A stretch of 46,470 bases of DNA from Bacteroidia bacterium (GTDB lineage: Bacteria > Bacteroidota > Bacteroidia > Chitinophagales > Saprospiraceae), in assembly GCA_030433135.1 (NCBI GenBank), contig JAUILF010000008.1, forward strand, positions 1 to 46,470, given 5' to 3'. The notes below the pieces were generated by a model. It was not told the origin of the DNA. It ran no database searches and saw nothing but the letters and a program-made list of their open reading frames with translations. Positions 8,407 to 17,607 of this stretch are shown here, piece after piece. The position numbers and the translations under genes were made by a program. The first letter of the stretch is position 1; each line of letters begins with the position of its first letter.

Positions 8407-10806
8407 ATGAATTTCGTATTTGTTTCCATCCTAATCCTTTGCTCACAACTTGTAGTGGGACAGCAGATCAACGGCACTGTATATGATGAAAATGGAGAAC
8501 CCGTCATCGGAGCAGGAGTTGTGATAAAAAACACGACATCGGGTACAGCCACAGATGGCGATGGCTATTTCGAGATTGAAATATCAGGCTCCAACAGGAT
8601 GGTACTCATTGTCTCTGCCCTCGGGTTTGAAAATGATACCACTGTCATGGATGACCTTCGATCAACGCAGTCTATTGAGGTAAAAATCACACTGAGTCAA
8701 TCTACTGCCCTGCTGGATGAAATCACCGTTACAGCAAAAACGGAATCCAGTGAGAAAAAAGAAGAAGCTTATGCAGTCGACGTGATAGAGACACGCCAAT
8801 TGCAAAACCGGAACGTAGATATGAATCAACTGGCTACCCAGGTCGCCGGAATCAGGGTCAGGGAAAGCGGAGGACTTGGCTCCAATTTTTCGTATTCTTT
8901 GAATGGCATGTCCGGAAGGTCCGTCAGGTTCTTTGTCAATGGAATACCCATGGATCGCTATGGTTCCGGCTATGCTATCAATAACTTCCCGGTAAACCTG
9001 GTAGACAGGGTGGAGATCTATAAGGGTGTAGTTCCCGCTCATTTCGGGAGTGATGCCTTGGGTGGAGTGATCAACCTGGTCACCAGGGACAAATTGAGTA
9101 GTTACCTTGATGCATCCTACAGTGTTGGATCCTTTAACACACATAGAGCAGCATTGAGCACTCGCATCGTGACTCCTTCTGAATCCTGTATTGACCTTCA
9201 GGGCTTTTACAACTTTTCGAATAACAACTATGAAGTTTGGGGCCCCGGTGTTGAAGTTGCGGATCCCGAAACGGGTAGGGCCCAATCAATCAGGACAAAG
9301 CGGTTTCACGACGATTATATGTCATATTCCGGAAAAGTAAACTTTGGCCTAATCAATAAACCCTGGACCGACAAGTTAACCCTGGACTTCCTTTATTCCA
9401 AAAACTTCAACCAAATCCAACATGGGGCCACTATGGCCTCGGTCGTAGGTGAAGCAACGCGATCGGAAAAGAGTTTTGCTCCTTCGATTACCTATCAGAA
9501 AAAGGAACTACTGATAGAGGACCTTGGTATCCAGCTTTTTAGTTCTGTGAGCTGGACCACCAGCAATACCACTGATACCAGTTCGAGGATATACAACTGG
9601 CTTGGTGATGTTATCGACGAACGTCCTACCAATAGCGAAATGGGTGCCGGGCGTAATGGCAAATCTTTGTTGGAACTTAAGAACAGAAATATTTTCCAAC
9701 AGGCTAAACTGGATTATTCCATAGCGCCAAATCAACATCTCAATGCCAACTACACCCTGGATGCCACCAACCGCATAGGTGAAGACCCCCTCATCTCTAA
9801 CCGGACTGCCTCCTTCAAAGAACCTCAAAGTCTGGTGAAGCAAGTATCATCATTGGCTTACCAGTTGCTCCTGCCAGGTGGGAAAATGGACAATACCGTC
9901 TGGTTGAAGAATTATGACTTTCAGGCATCTACCGTCGACGAAAGATATATCACTGACTCACTTGGTTACAGACCTGAAACCTTTCCCATTAATCGCCATA
10001 CCAACAATTTTGGTTATGGATATGCCGTAAAATACAGCCTGAACCAACATAACCTGCTGAAATTTTCCATTGAAAAAAGCGTGAGGATCCCTGATGCTGA
10101 CGAAATACTCGGAGATGGACTTTTCGTAAGAACTGCACCCGATCTGCAACCAGAAGAAAGTCTTAATCTGAATGTCAGCTTTCTGGGATCCAATATCGCA
10201 ATCAATGAAAATCACCGTATCGGTTTTGAACCTGCTTTCTTTTTCAGAGATAGTCGCAACCTGATATTGTACAGTGTTCAACAAAACATTGGTGTCGGTG
10301 AATTCGTAAATATTGGTCAGGTGCGAGGTATTGGAGGATCTTTGGAGCTCCAGTATTTCTATAAGGAACTGTTTCAGGTGAAGGTCAATGGAACTTATCA
10401 AAACCTCAGAGACTGGAATGAATTTATAGGTGCCAACAGAAATCAGACTTACCAGGATCAGCTTCCCAACACACCCTACCTGATGGCCAATGGGGATTTT
10501 ACCTACAGCAACCAGGGCCTATTTTCCAAGGAAGATGAGTTCAGTATATTTTGGAGTCTGCAGTATGTTCATGAATTCTTTCTTAACTGGCCAAGCCTCG
10601 GAAGTAAGAGCAGCAAAGCAGTAATTCCCACTCAGCTGGTAAATAATCTTGGATTCAGTTATTCCTTCAGATCGGGTAAATACAATGTCAGTGTTAATTG
10701 CAACAACTTGTTTAATGAACAAGTCTACGACAATTATCTGCTGCAAAAACCCGGACGGGCATTTTCAATAAAATTTCGAACAAACATCTCTAATTACTTG
10801 AAATAA
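8407..10806 (+). CDS. TonB-dependent receptor with N-terminal carboxypeptidase-like regulatory domain
   Basis: 'INGTVYDENGEPVIGAGVVIKNTTSGTATDGDGYFEI', plug domain 'VDRVEIYKGVVPAHFGSDALGGVINLVTR', C-terminal beta-barrel end. The track ORF starts at TTG 8371; ATG at 8407 gives a clean signal peptide (MNFVFVSILILCSQLVVGQQ). Confidence 0.95.
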   Translation: MNFVFVSILILCSQLVVGQQINGTVYDENGEPVIGAGVVIKNTTSGTATDGDGYFEIEISGSNRMVLIVSALGFENDTTVMDDLRSTQSIEVKITLSQSTALLDEITVTAKTESSEKKEEAYAVDVIETRQLQNRNVDMNQLATQVAGIRVRESGGLGSNFSYSLNGMSGRSVRFFVNGIPMDRYGSGYAINNFPVNLVDRVEIYKGVVPAHFGSDALGGVINLVTRDKLSSYLDASYSVGSFNTHRAALSTRIVTPSESCIDLQGFYNFSNNNYEVWGPGVEVADPETGRAQSIRTKRFHDDYMSYSGKVNFGLINKPWTDKLTLDFLYSKNFNQIQHGATMASVVGEATRSEKSFAPSITYQKKELLIEDLGIQLFSSVSWTTSNTTDTSSRIYNWLGDVIDERPTNSEMGAGRNGKSLLELKNRNIFQQAKLDYSIAPNQHLNANYTLDATNRIGEDPLISNRTASFKEPQSLVKQVSSLAYQLLLPGGKMDNTVWLKNYDFQASTVDERYITDSLGYRPETFPINRHTNNFGYGYAVKYSLNQHNLLKFSIEKSVRIPDADEILGDGLFVRTAPDLQPEESLNLNVSFLGSNIAINENHRIGFEPAFFFRDSRNLILYSVQQNIGVGEFVNIGQVRGIGGSLELQYFYKELFQVKVNGTYQNLRDWNEFIGANRNQTYQDQLPNTPYLMANGDFTYSNQGLFSKEDEFSIFWSLQYVHEFFLNWPSLGSKSSKAVIPTQLVNNLGFSYSFRSGKYNVSVNCNNLFNEQVYDNYLLQKPGRAFSIKFRTNISNYLK

Positions 10807-10817
10807 ACTAAGTTTTT

Positions 10818-12062
10818 ATGAAACGATTAAATTGGTATTTCCTGATAATTTTCTTTAGTGGAACATTTCTGATGTCATGCGACAAGGATGATGATATGGG
10901 CATTGATCCACCGGCGGTTGAACCGGATGATAAGCCATTCTACTCGCTGGGTACAGTGGTCAATGAAGTTAGCTATATTCTCACGACAGATGACCTCGAA
11001 AATGGAGAAGTATCTCCCATAGGCAACGGTGTTGAATTTGGTGCACCTGAATTTATTGCATCGGGTGAGTATATTTATTTCTTTAGTCGTGCTGATAAGA
11101 AATTTTTTCAGTATCAACTCAACAGTGATGGCAGCATCACAGAAGTAGCATCACTGCTTGTAACCGAATACATTACTGACCGCGCCTACTCCCAAAATCT
11201 TATTGGTGATCATACTTTGTTGATCATGGACCCTGTACAATGGGGTGAACCTGAAATAAAATGGTTTACTATCAGCATTCCTGATTTTACCGTTTCGAGC
11301 AGTGGAAGTTTTGACCTTCCTACAATTGAGCAGACTGCAGGCGTAAACTGGAAAGTCAATGTTGGTAGAGGAGCACTTCACGGAGATAAGTTTGTGATGG
11401 GTACCGTTTATTATGATTTTGATCTCAATTTTGCAGAAGGTACCCATGCCATCGTACTGGACTATCCTTCCATGGAAAATCCGACACTGATCGAAACCAA
11501 ATTGACTACGGCGGAATTGGGTATTTTCACCAACAACAGCTTCATTACCACGGAGAGTGGTGATTTATACATAGCTGGTTATAGGGGATTTTATGGTGTT
11601 GTTCCTGATGATAACGTACATGGTGTAGTTTTCCGAATTAAGGCAGGAGAGTATGAATTTGATGAAGATTATCTTCTTGATTTGACGGATGTTCAAGGTG
11701 AGTCAACCCAAATCATGCAACTGGACTTCCTGGAAGGTGAAATCGGCATGGGTATGCTTGTAAATGATGATGACATCGGCACCTGGGACAACCTGGATAA
11801 CGATCATTACACCTACGCAAGAATCGACTTGCCCAATCAAACCATCCAGGAATTTAACATGCCAAAATCCGACATTCGATTAAATCGAAAGCCACTTATC
11901 GAGGATGGAAAATACGTCACATTTATCAAGAGTGCTGCCAATAGTACTACTAACGTTCTGGAAATAGAATACAATGGAGGAGCAGATGCCGTAACTATTG
12001 GGGCAAACATCACGGGAGACAATGTAATTGGTTACTCAATAGCCAAACACCCTACTGAGTAA
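10818..12062 (+). CDS. DUF4374 domain-containing lipoprotein
   Basis: Lipobox-like 'GTFLMSCDKDDD', beta-propeller-like body, position between TonB receptor and PepSY protein as commonly seen for DUF4374. Confidence 0.75.
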   Translation: MKRLNWYFLIIFFSGTFLMSCDKDDDMGIDPPAVEPDDKPFYSLGTVVNEVSYILTTDDLENGEVSPIGNGVEFGAPEFIASGEYIYFFSRADKKFFQYQLNSDGSITEVASLLVTEYITDRAYSQNLIGDHTLLIMDPVQWGEPEIKWFTISIPDFTVSSSGSFDLPTIEQTAGVNWKVNVGRGALHGDKFVMGTVYYDFDLNFAEGTHAIVLDYPSMENPTLIETKLTTAELGIFTNNSFITTESGDLYIAGYRGFYGVVPDDNVHGVVFRIKAGEYEFDEDYLLDLTDVQGESTQIMQLDFLEGEIGMGMLVNDDDIGTWDNLDNDHYTYARIDLPNQTIQEFNMPKSDIRLNRKPLIEDGKYVTFIKSAANSTTNVLEIEYNGGADAVTIGANITGDNVIGYSIAKHPTE

Positions 12063-12068
12063 ACCTAC

Positions 12069-13250
12069 ATGTCGAAAATCGCAGTAAAAAAACTCATTAG
12101 AAAAATACACCTCTGGCTCGGACTTTCTTCCGGGCTGGTGGTGTTTATTGTATCGGTCACAGGTTGCCTCTACGTTTTTCAGGAGGAAATCTGTCTGATG
12201 TTGCAATCTGGAGTCTTTCGCAGCATCGAACCGCAGAACACGGAAATGATCTCGGCCCTCGAGTTACAGCAGATCGTAACAGCTGATTACGATGGAGAAA
12301 TCACCTACATGAATGCCACGGTTTATCCTTCCGGCAATCGTGCATCCATCGTATGGTTGCGAAATGACAGTCGTAATTACTGGGCATACATCGTTAACCC
12401 CTATACCGGCAACATCATCGACACCTTCCCCTATCGTCTGTCCTTTTGGTCCATTGTGCTGGCTCTCCATACTTCGTTACTCATTCCTGAAATCGGACAT
12501 CATATCGTTGCAGTAGGCACCTTGATTTTTGTCGTGTTGCTCCTTAGTGGATTATACCTGTGGTGGCCTAAGAGTAAAAAAGGATTTAAACAACGATTTA
12601 AGGTCAAGTGGGCTGCTTCTCCAAAACGACTCAACTATGATTTACACAATGTCCTTGGATTTTATATGACCTGGGTAGCCATTTTTATCGCCGTTTCCGG
12701 TCTGGTGTGGTCATACGAATGGATGGACAAGGGTATCTACTGGTTGGCCACGGGAGGAGATCAACCTAAAGATAAAATGGAAATTTCCTATTCAGATGCA
12801 ACCAGGGAAAAAGACAGCGCTGAAACCAAAGTCAACATATCACTGGCAAACCTACTGGAGGAAAGTCCTTCACTTATATCATACTACATAGAATATCCCT
12901 ACCGGACCACAGAATATTATTCGATGACGATGAATTATGATCGGGGTAGATTCTATAACAAACACGACACCTATTACATCGGTAAAAACACTGGCAATTT
13001 GCTGGACACCCGCCTTTGGGTAGATAAAAACACAGGTGAAAAAATTCAGGAAGCGAATTACAATATTCACGTCGGTGCTATTCTTGGTCTCCCCGGAAAG
13101 ATCATTGCATTTTTTGCCAGTCTGATTGCTGCAAGCCTACCTGTCACAGGTTTAATGATTTGGCTGGGTAGAAAAAAGAAAAAGAAGCGAAACGTTATTG
13201 TAGCCCAAAAGAAACCCAGGGAACAAACGGTCCCGGCTCTGAACAGGTGA
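12069..13250 (+). CDS. PepSY-associated TM helix domain protein (iron-uptake reductase-like)
   Basis: 'LIRKIHLWLGLSSGLVVFIVSVTGCLYVFQEEI', 'LNYDLHNVLGFYMTWVAIFIAVSGLVWSYEW', multiple TM helices. Confidence 0.92.
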   Translation: MSKIAVKKLIRKIHLWLGLSSGLVVFIVSVTGCLYVFQEEICLMLQSGVFRSIEPQNTEMISALELQQIVTADYDGEITYMNATVYPSGNRASIVWLRNDSRNYWAYIVNPYTGNIIDTFPYRLSFWSIVLALHTSLLIPEIGHHIVAVGTLIFVVLLLSGLYLWWPKSKKGFKQRFKVKWAASPKRLNYDLHNVLGFYMTWVAIFIAVSGLVWSYEWMDKGIYWLATGGDQPKDKMEISYSDATREKDSAETKVNISLANLLEESPSLISYYIEYPYRTTEYYSMTMNYDRGRFYNKHDTYYIGKNTGNLLDTRLWVDKNTGEKIQEANYNIHVGAILGLPGKIIAFFASLIAASLPVTGLMIWLGRKKKKKRNVIVAQKKPREQTVPALNR

Positions 13251-13251
13251 A

Positions 13252-14079
13252 TTAACTTTTTATAAATGCACCACTTTCCAGTTCAAGCTGTCCGCCCTTT
13301 AGCGCTGAAAGTAAATTACCCAATTTTAACAGGGTGGATTCTCCCATCAGTAAATTCAAACCAACAGCAGGTGGACCAGACTGCCTGATTTTCACCAGCA
13401 TATTTTCAAAAAATTTAATACCGGCAGAAGTCTGGTTTTGCGCAATCACTCCTTCTCCCCCCAGCCCTGATACTAATTGATGCATCTCGTCCTTTCTAAA
13501 TAAGAAACTGATTGTATCACTGTCGGCCCAGGGCACTGGATAGGAAATGGTTTCATCTCCTTTCCGGAAGATATCATAATACATAAAATGACCACCTGAA
13601 CGGAGAACCCTCATGATTTCGGAGTAAAACGTTTCCTTACTCTCAATGTTCATCTGTACGTGTTGCGTCCAGACAACGTCAAATTCTTCTTCCGAAAAAG
13701 GTAAATCCAATGCACTTCCCTGCACAAAGGTCACCTGCTTCTGAAGATGGACAAGCTCTGTCAACTTTTGAGCCACTTCGATAAAATGAACATTGAGATC
13801 CAGACCTACCACCTCACAATCATATTCTGCAGCCAACATTCTACACGGTCCTCCCAGACCACAGCCTACATCCAATACCTTCAGGCCACGAAGAGGCACA
13901 TAAGAAGCCAGCTCTTCTGAAACTGCGGCACCCCGTACATGAAACTCATCAATACCGGCAAGATCTGCACGATTGACCGATTTCAGATTTACACCTTCGG
14001 CTTGCAGTCCTTTGATGATGGTATCAAATAACCCGTTTCGATCGTAGTGACCACTAATGCTTCTTTCCCGATCAGACAT
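13252..14079 (-). CDS. Class I SAM-dependent methyltransferase (sarcosine/dimethylglycine methyltransferase-like)
   Basis: 'VLDVGCGLGGPCRMLAAEYDCEVVGLDLN', 'FDVVWTQHVQMNI', 'MRVLRSGGHFMYYDI'. Confidence 0.9.
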   Translation of the reverse strand: MSDRERSISGHYDRNGLFDTIIKGLQAEGVNLKSVNRADLAGIDEFHVRGAAVSEELASYVPLRGLKVLDVGCGLGGPCRMLAAEYDCEVVGLDLNVHFIEVAQKLTELVHLQKQVTFVQGSALDLPFSEEEFDVVWTQHVQMNIESKETFYSEIMRVLRSGGHFMYYDIFRKGDETISYPVPWADSDTISFLFRKDEMHQLVSGLGGEGVIAQNQTSAGIKFFENMLVKIRQSGPPAVGLNLLMGESTLLKLGNLLSALKGGQLELESGAFIKS

Positions 14080-14195
14080 CTTCGTTGAAATTTAGAATCA
14101 AATCTACTCATTATGACTTCCATTCGTAATGCCTCCATGCTAATTCCCACTTACTTCCACTTTGACGAGTAACCTTTTCTCGTATCTTTCGAAGG

Positions 14196-15347
14196 ATGAG
14201 AAAAACTGATGAAGGTCATATCGACCCGCAGGTCGTATTGGAATCCATGACTGAAAGCATCCTGATCACCGATGCAAACCTGGAAGATCCCGGGCCGGTC
14301 ATACTCTATGTAAACCCCTCTTTCGAAAGGATGACCGGATGGAAGAAAGAAGAGATCATTGGCAAAAATCCACGTATACTGCAAGGTCCCAAAACCGAGC
14401 ATGCAATATTTCACGACCTGAAAGAAAAACTACTAAACGGAGAAGTATGGAGCGGCAGAACTATAAATTACCGGAAGGATGGATCTGAGTTTTATATGGA
14501 ATGGTCGATCACTCCCATTGGCAAAAAAGGACACCCTGTCCAGTTCCTTGCTGTTCAGCGCGACGTAACCAGGGTCGTTGGTACCGAGAAGAAACTGGAA
14601 CAAGCCCGGGTGCTGGAGAAAAAGCGTTTGCAGGAAATAGAAAAAGCCAACAGCGATTTAAATGATCTGCTCTCCCGGCAAAATCAGACTCTATCCCTTT
14701 TCACCAAGTATGTTCCCGAATCGATTGTCAAGAAGGCACTGTCCTCCACAAACGAAGAGAACGAAGTAAGTCTCCGCCTGGATGTGGCTCTGCTTTTCTG
14801 CGACATTCGTGAGTTTACCCGCATCATTGAGACCTTACATCCGGAAAAAGTGGTACAACTGCTCAATGTATATTACTCTCATATGTCGGAAACTATAAAC
14901 GAACACCAGGGGGTAATCAATCAATTTGTCGGTGATGAAATCTTTGTGGCTTTTGGTGCACCAGAGCCCATTAGCGACCCCTCTATCTCAGCGGTAAAGT
15001 GTGCATTGGCCATGATAGATAAACTAACCAAAATCAATGATCAGCTGAAAGATGTTCTGCAACAGGAAATTACAGTGGGAATCGGTATTCACTATGGATC
15101 TGTCGTAGCAGGCAACCTCGGCTCTGAAGATAAACTTTCTTACTCCATCACCGGCAGCCCGGTGGTAACTGCAAAACGCATCGAATCACTCACCCGAAGC
15201 CTGAAAAACACCATATTGATCAGTCAGTATGTGTATGCTCTGACCCTCAACCTGATCGAGACAAGGCCCTGGGGAAGAGTTGAAATTAAGGGGAAGAACG
15301 AGAAGATCGCCGTGTATCAGGTCATCGGTCTAAATCAACCTGAATAA
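14196..15347 (+). CDS. PAS domain - class III adenylate/guanylate cyclase
   Basis: PAS core 'YVNPSFERMTGWKKEEIIGKNPRILQGPKT...INYRKDGSEFYMEWSITPI'; cyclase core 'LLFCDIREFTRIIE', 'GVINQFVGDEIFVAFG', 'YSITGSPVVTAKRIE'. Confidence 0.93.
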   Translation: MRKTDEGHIDPQVVLESMTESILITDANLEDPGPVILYVNPSFERMTGWKKEEIIGKNPRILQGPKTEHAIFHDLKEKLLNGEVWSGRTINYRKDGSEFYMEWSITPIGKKGHPVQFLAVQRDVTRVVGTEKKLEQARVLEKKRLQEIEKANSDLNDLLSRQNQTLSLFTKYVPESIVKKALSSTNEENEVSLRLDVALLFCDIREFTRIIETLHPEKVVQLLNVYYSHMSETINEHQGVINQFVGDEIFVAFGAPEPISDPSISAVKCALAMIDKLTKINDQLKDVLQQEITVGIGIHYGSVVAGNLGSEDKLSYSITGSPVVTAKRIESLTRSLKNTILISQYVYALTLNLIETRPWGRVEIKGKNEKIAVYQVIGLNQPE

Positions 15348-15356
15348 GACTATAAG

Positions 15357-16538
15357 ATGGCAGATAAATTTTCATCTATTTTAGATACGGAGCTCATTAC
15401 CCATGCGGCCGACTCGACTTTCGAAGGGATAACGATAAGTGATATGCAGCACCCCGATCAACCCCTGATATATGCCAACCGGGGGTTTGAAGAACTAACG
15501 GGGTATTCGAAAGAGGATGTCATAGGCAAAAACTGTCGTTTTCTTCAAGGTGAGGCCACCAATCGCAAAATCGTCCATGAGATCAGGCAATGTATAGCTT
15601 CCCGAATGGCCTGCACCGTAGAATTACTAAACTACCGAAAGAACGGAACCCCGTTTTGGAACCGCCTTTCCCTGACTCCCATATTCAATAAAGACAAACA
15701 ACTGACTCACTACGTGGGTGTTCAATCTGATATTACTGAACTAAAAAGAACCCGTGCCATCCTGGAAGATACAAATACTAAACTCTCCCATTTTCAAGAG
15801 CGTATCTTGAAAGAGTTGAAACAAGCCAGACAGACTCAGGAATTCATCTTGCCTTCGGAATTGCCATCAACAGCACATTGGAAATTCCAGTCCATGTTTG
15901 TTCCCCTGGAACAAATCGGTGGAGACTTCTACGATGTGGTCGAACTCAATCCAGGGGTTTACGGCCTTCTTATTGCGGATGTAACTGGTCACGGTATCCC
16001 CGCTTCCCTTCTGACCTTTATGTCAAGTACAACTTTCAAAAACACTGCCCCGGGTTCTCTGTCGCCGGCAGAAACACTATCCTCAACCAACAGCAAGCTA
16101 TATGGGAAGATGCCAAATGATGCTTTTGTAACCATGTTTTATGCAATTCTGGATACAAATAGTAAAACTCTCAGGTATTGTCAGGCTGGACATCCTGCGG
16201 CCATGTTGATCAGATCTTCAGCAAATGAGATTATCTCACTGGAGACTAGAGATCCGTTTATCGGTATTTTATCCCAGGAAGAATTATTTCTGAGAGAAAA
16301 AATGGTAAAAATCGAACCCGGCGATAAATTCATCATGTACACAGATGCCATCCTTGATCTGCTTGGAATTCAATCAAATGCACAAGGAGAAGAAGTGCTG
16401 AAGCAATTCCTCAAAGAGAATGGAAATTTATCTCTTGAAAAAATCTTTCGAGAGTTGTTTCACTTTGGTCTGGATGAGTCACATTACAACAATTATCCGG
16501 ATGATTTTACTCTGCTTGGTTTTCATTACTCACCTTAG
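15357..16538 (+). CDS. LOV/PAS domain - SpoIIE-type PP2C phosphatase
   Basis: LOV signature 'GKNCRFLQG' plus 'LNYRKNGTPFWNRLSLTPI' and 'VGVQSDIT'; phosphatase motifs 'GGDFYD', 'ADVTGHGIPA', 'QAGHPAAML', 'YTDAILD', 'DDFTLL'. Confidence 0.93.
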   Translation: MADKFSSILDTELITHAADSTFEGITISDMQHPDQPLIYANRGFEELTGYSKEDVIGKNCRFLQGEATNRKIVHEIRQCIASRMACTVELLNYRKNGTPFWNRLSLTPIFNKDKQLTHYVGVQSDITELKRTRAILEDTNTKLSHFQERILKELKQARQTQEFILPSELPSTAHWKFQSMFVPLEQIGGDFYDVVELNPGVYGLLIADVTGHGIPASLLTFMSSTTFKNTAPGSLSPAETLSSTNSKLYGKMPNDAFVTMFYAILDTNSKTLRYCQAGHPAAMLIRSSANEIISLETRDPFIGILSQEELFLREKMVKIEPGDKFIMYTDAILDLLGIQSNAQGEEVLKQFLKENGNLSLEKIFRELFHFGLDESHYNNYPDDFTLLGFHYSP

Positions 16539-17061
16539 TGCTGGCAATCGATGGGCCAATTACAATCGGACCAATCTCTAACCTGAAGGTCTCTGCTCTT
16601 TTATTGGCAATCAAAAACGATATTTTCTCAATCTTTTTGCCGGAAAAGGATCTTAGATTCAGTCGTTTTCCGCGGTAGACCGGATAGAAATTACTGAGAG
16701 GTATCACTAGATTTTGCCAGGTTCCATCGGTCATAATATCCATATTATAGGATTCCCTGTTCTCAAATTGTGATTTAACTCTAAATTGGTAGCGTTTGCC
16801 ATCTCCCCTCAAGTTTAGGTGTATCTGGGTGGATGGAAGTATTCCTTCAACTTCCACGCGGTGATGAAGAGATGTAAACCCACCATTATTCTCCAGTGAT
16901 ACACGGCCGGAAAATATAGCAATTGAGCTATTCTGTGCGGAAAAACAACCTTGAGAAACTCCTCCCATCACCGCATCATCTACTACATACCACGCATCTG
17001 CATTTTCCGCAGGAGTTATTACGGTTTTATCTTCTTCTATATGCATCCCTTTTGTAATCAT
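16507..17061 (-). CDS. CIA30 family protein (NADH:ubiquinone oxidoreductase intermediate-associated protein 30 domain)
   Basis: 'WYVVDDAVMGGVSQGCFS', 'FSGRVSLENNGGFTSL', 'LNLRGDGKRYQFRVK'. Confidence 0.9.
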   Translation of the reverse strand: MITKGMHIEEDKTVITPAENADAWYVVDDAVMGGVSQGCFSAQNSSIAIFSGRVSLENNGGFTSLHHRVEVEGILPSTQIHLNLRGDGKRYQFRVKSQFENRESYNMDIMTDGTWQNLVIPLSNFYPVYRGKRLNLRSFSGKKIEKISFLIANKRAETFRLEIGPIVIGPSIASTKVSNENQAE

Positions 17062-17482
17062 TCATTCCTGCCTTTTAATTCCTCCTGTCGCATGGGCATG
17101 GCATCAATGACCGAAAAAAGTTTATCCAATTTGACCGGCTCTTTCTGCCTCAATTTTACCGTTCCATCTAAACCAATTAATATTGCTTCAAATGAAGATT
17201 CCGGAGCAGCATATTTCTATACAACGTATCCGATTTGTGCCAGCTCGGTTCATGAAATAGTTTCCACTGAACTGGTTGCACCAAATAAATCACCAATTTT
17301 CTTTCTTCCAATCCTTCCGTACTTCCCTCCAGTATATCAAATTGGCTGGAAGCCAATGCGTTTTGTTGGTCGTCATACAACACCAACAATAATCTATCCT
17401 TCCAAAGGTGTTTCTCTAGTTCCGAAGTCTGTTTGTATGGTTGCATCCAGATCAGCATACATAGCACAATAGCAGTTAGCAT
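17058..17482 (-). pseudogene. DUF4174 domain protein, frameshifted
   Basis: N-terminal frame: 'LEKHLWKDRLLLVLYDDQQ...KSDTLYR'. After a -1 base shift at the TTT run 17214-17216 the frame continues 'KYAAPESSFEAILIGLDGTVKLRQKEPVKLDKLFSVIDAMPMRQEELKGRNE*', with its stop overlapping the ATG of the CIA30 gene (ATGA). Confidence 0.85.
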
Positions 17483-17607
17483 AGGGCCTTTTCACAGTTA
17501 AACAGCCCTGCCACCGGCTTGTTTAAGACAAAAACCGGAATATGCAATAAGGTCCTGCTGCGAGAGTCCATGGTCCTTTCCGTCAGGTAAGGTCCAAAAC
17601 GTAAGTG

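Noticed and set aside
8662-9285. 207-aa minus-strand ORF
   Set aside because: Antisense shadow of the TonB-dependent receptor gene.
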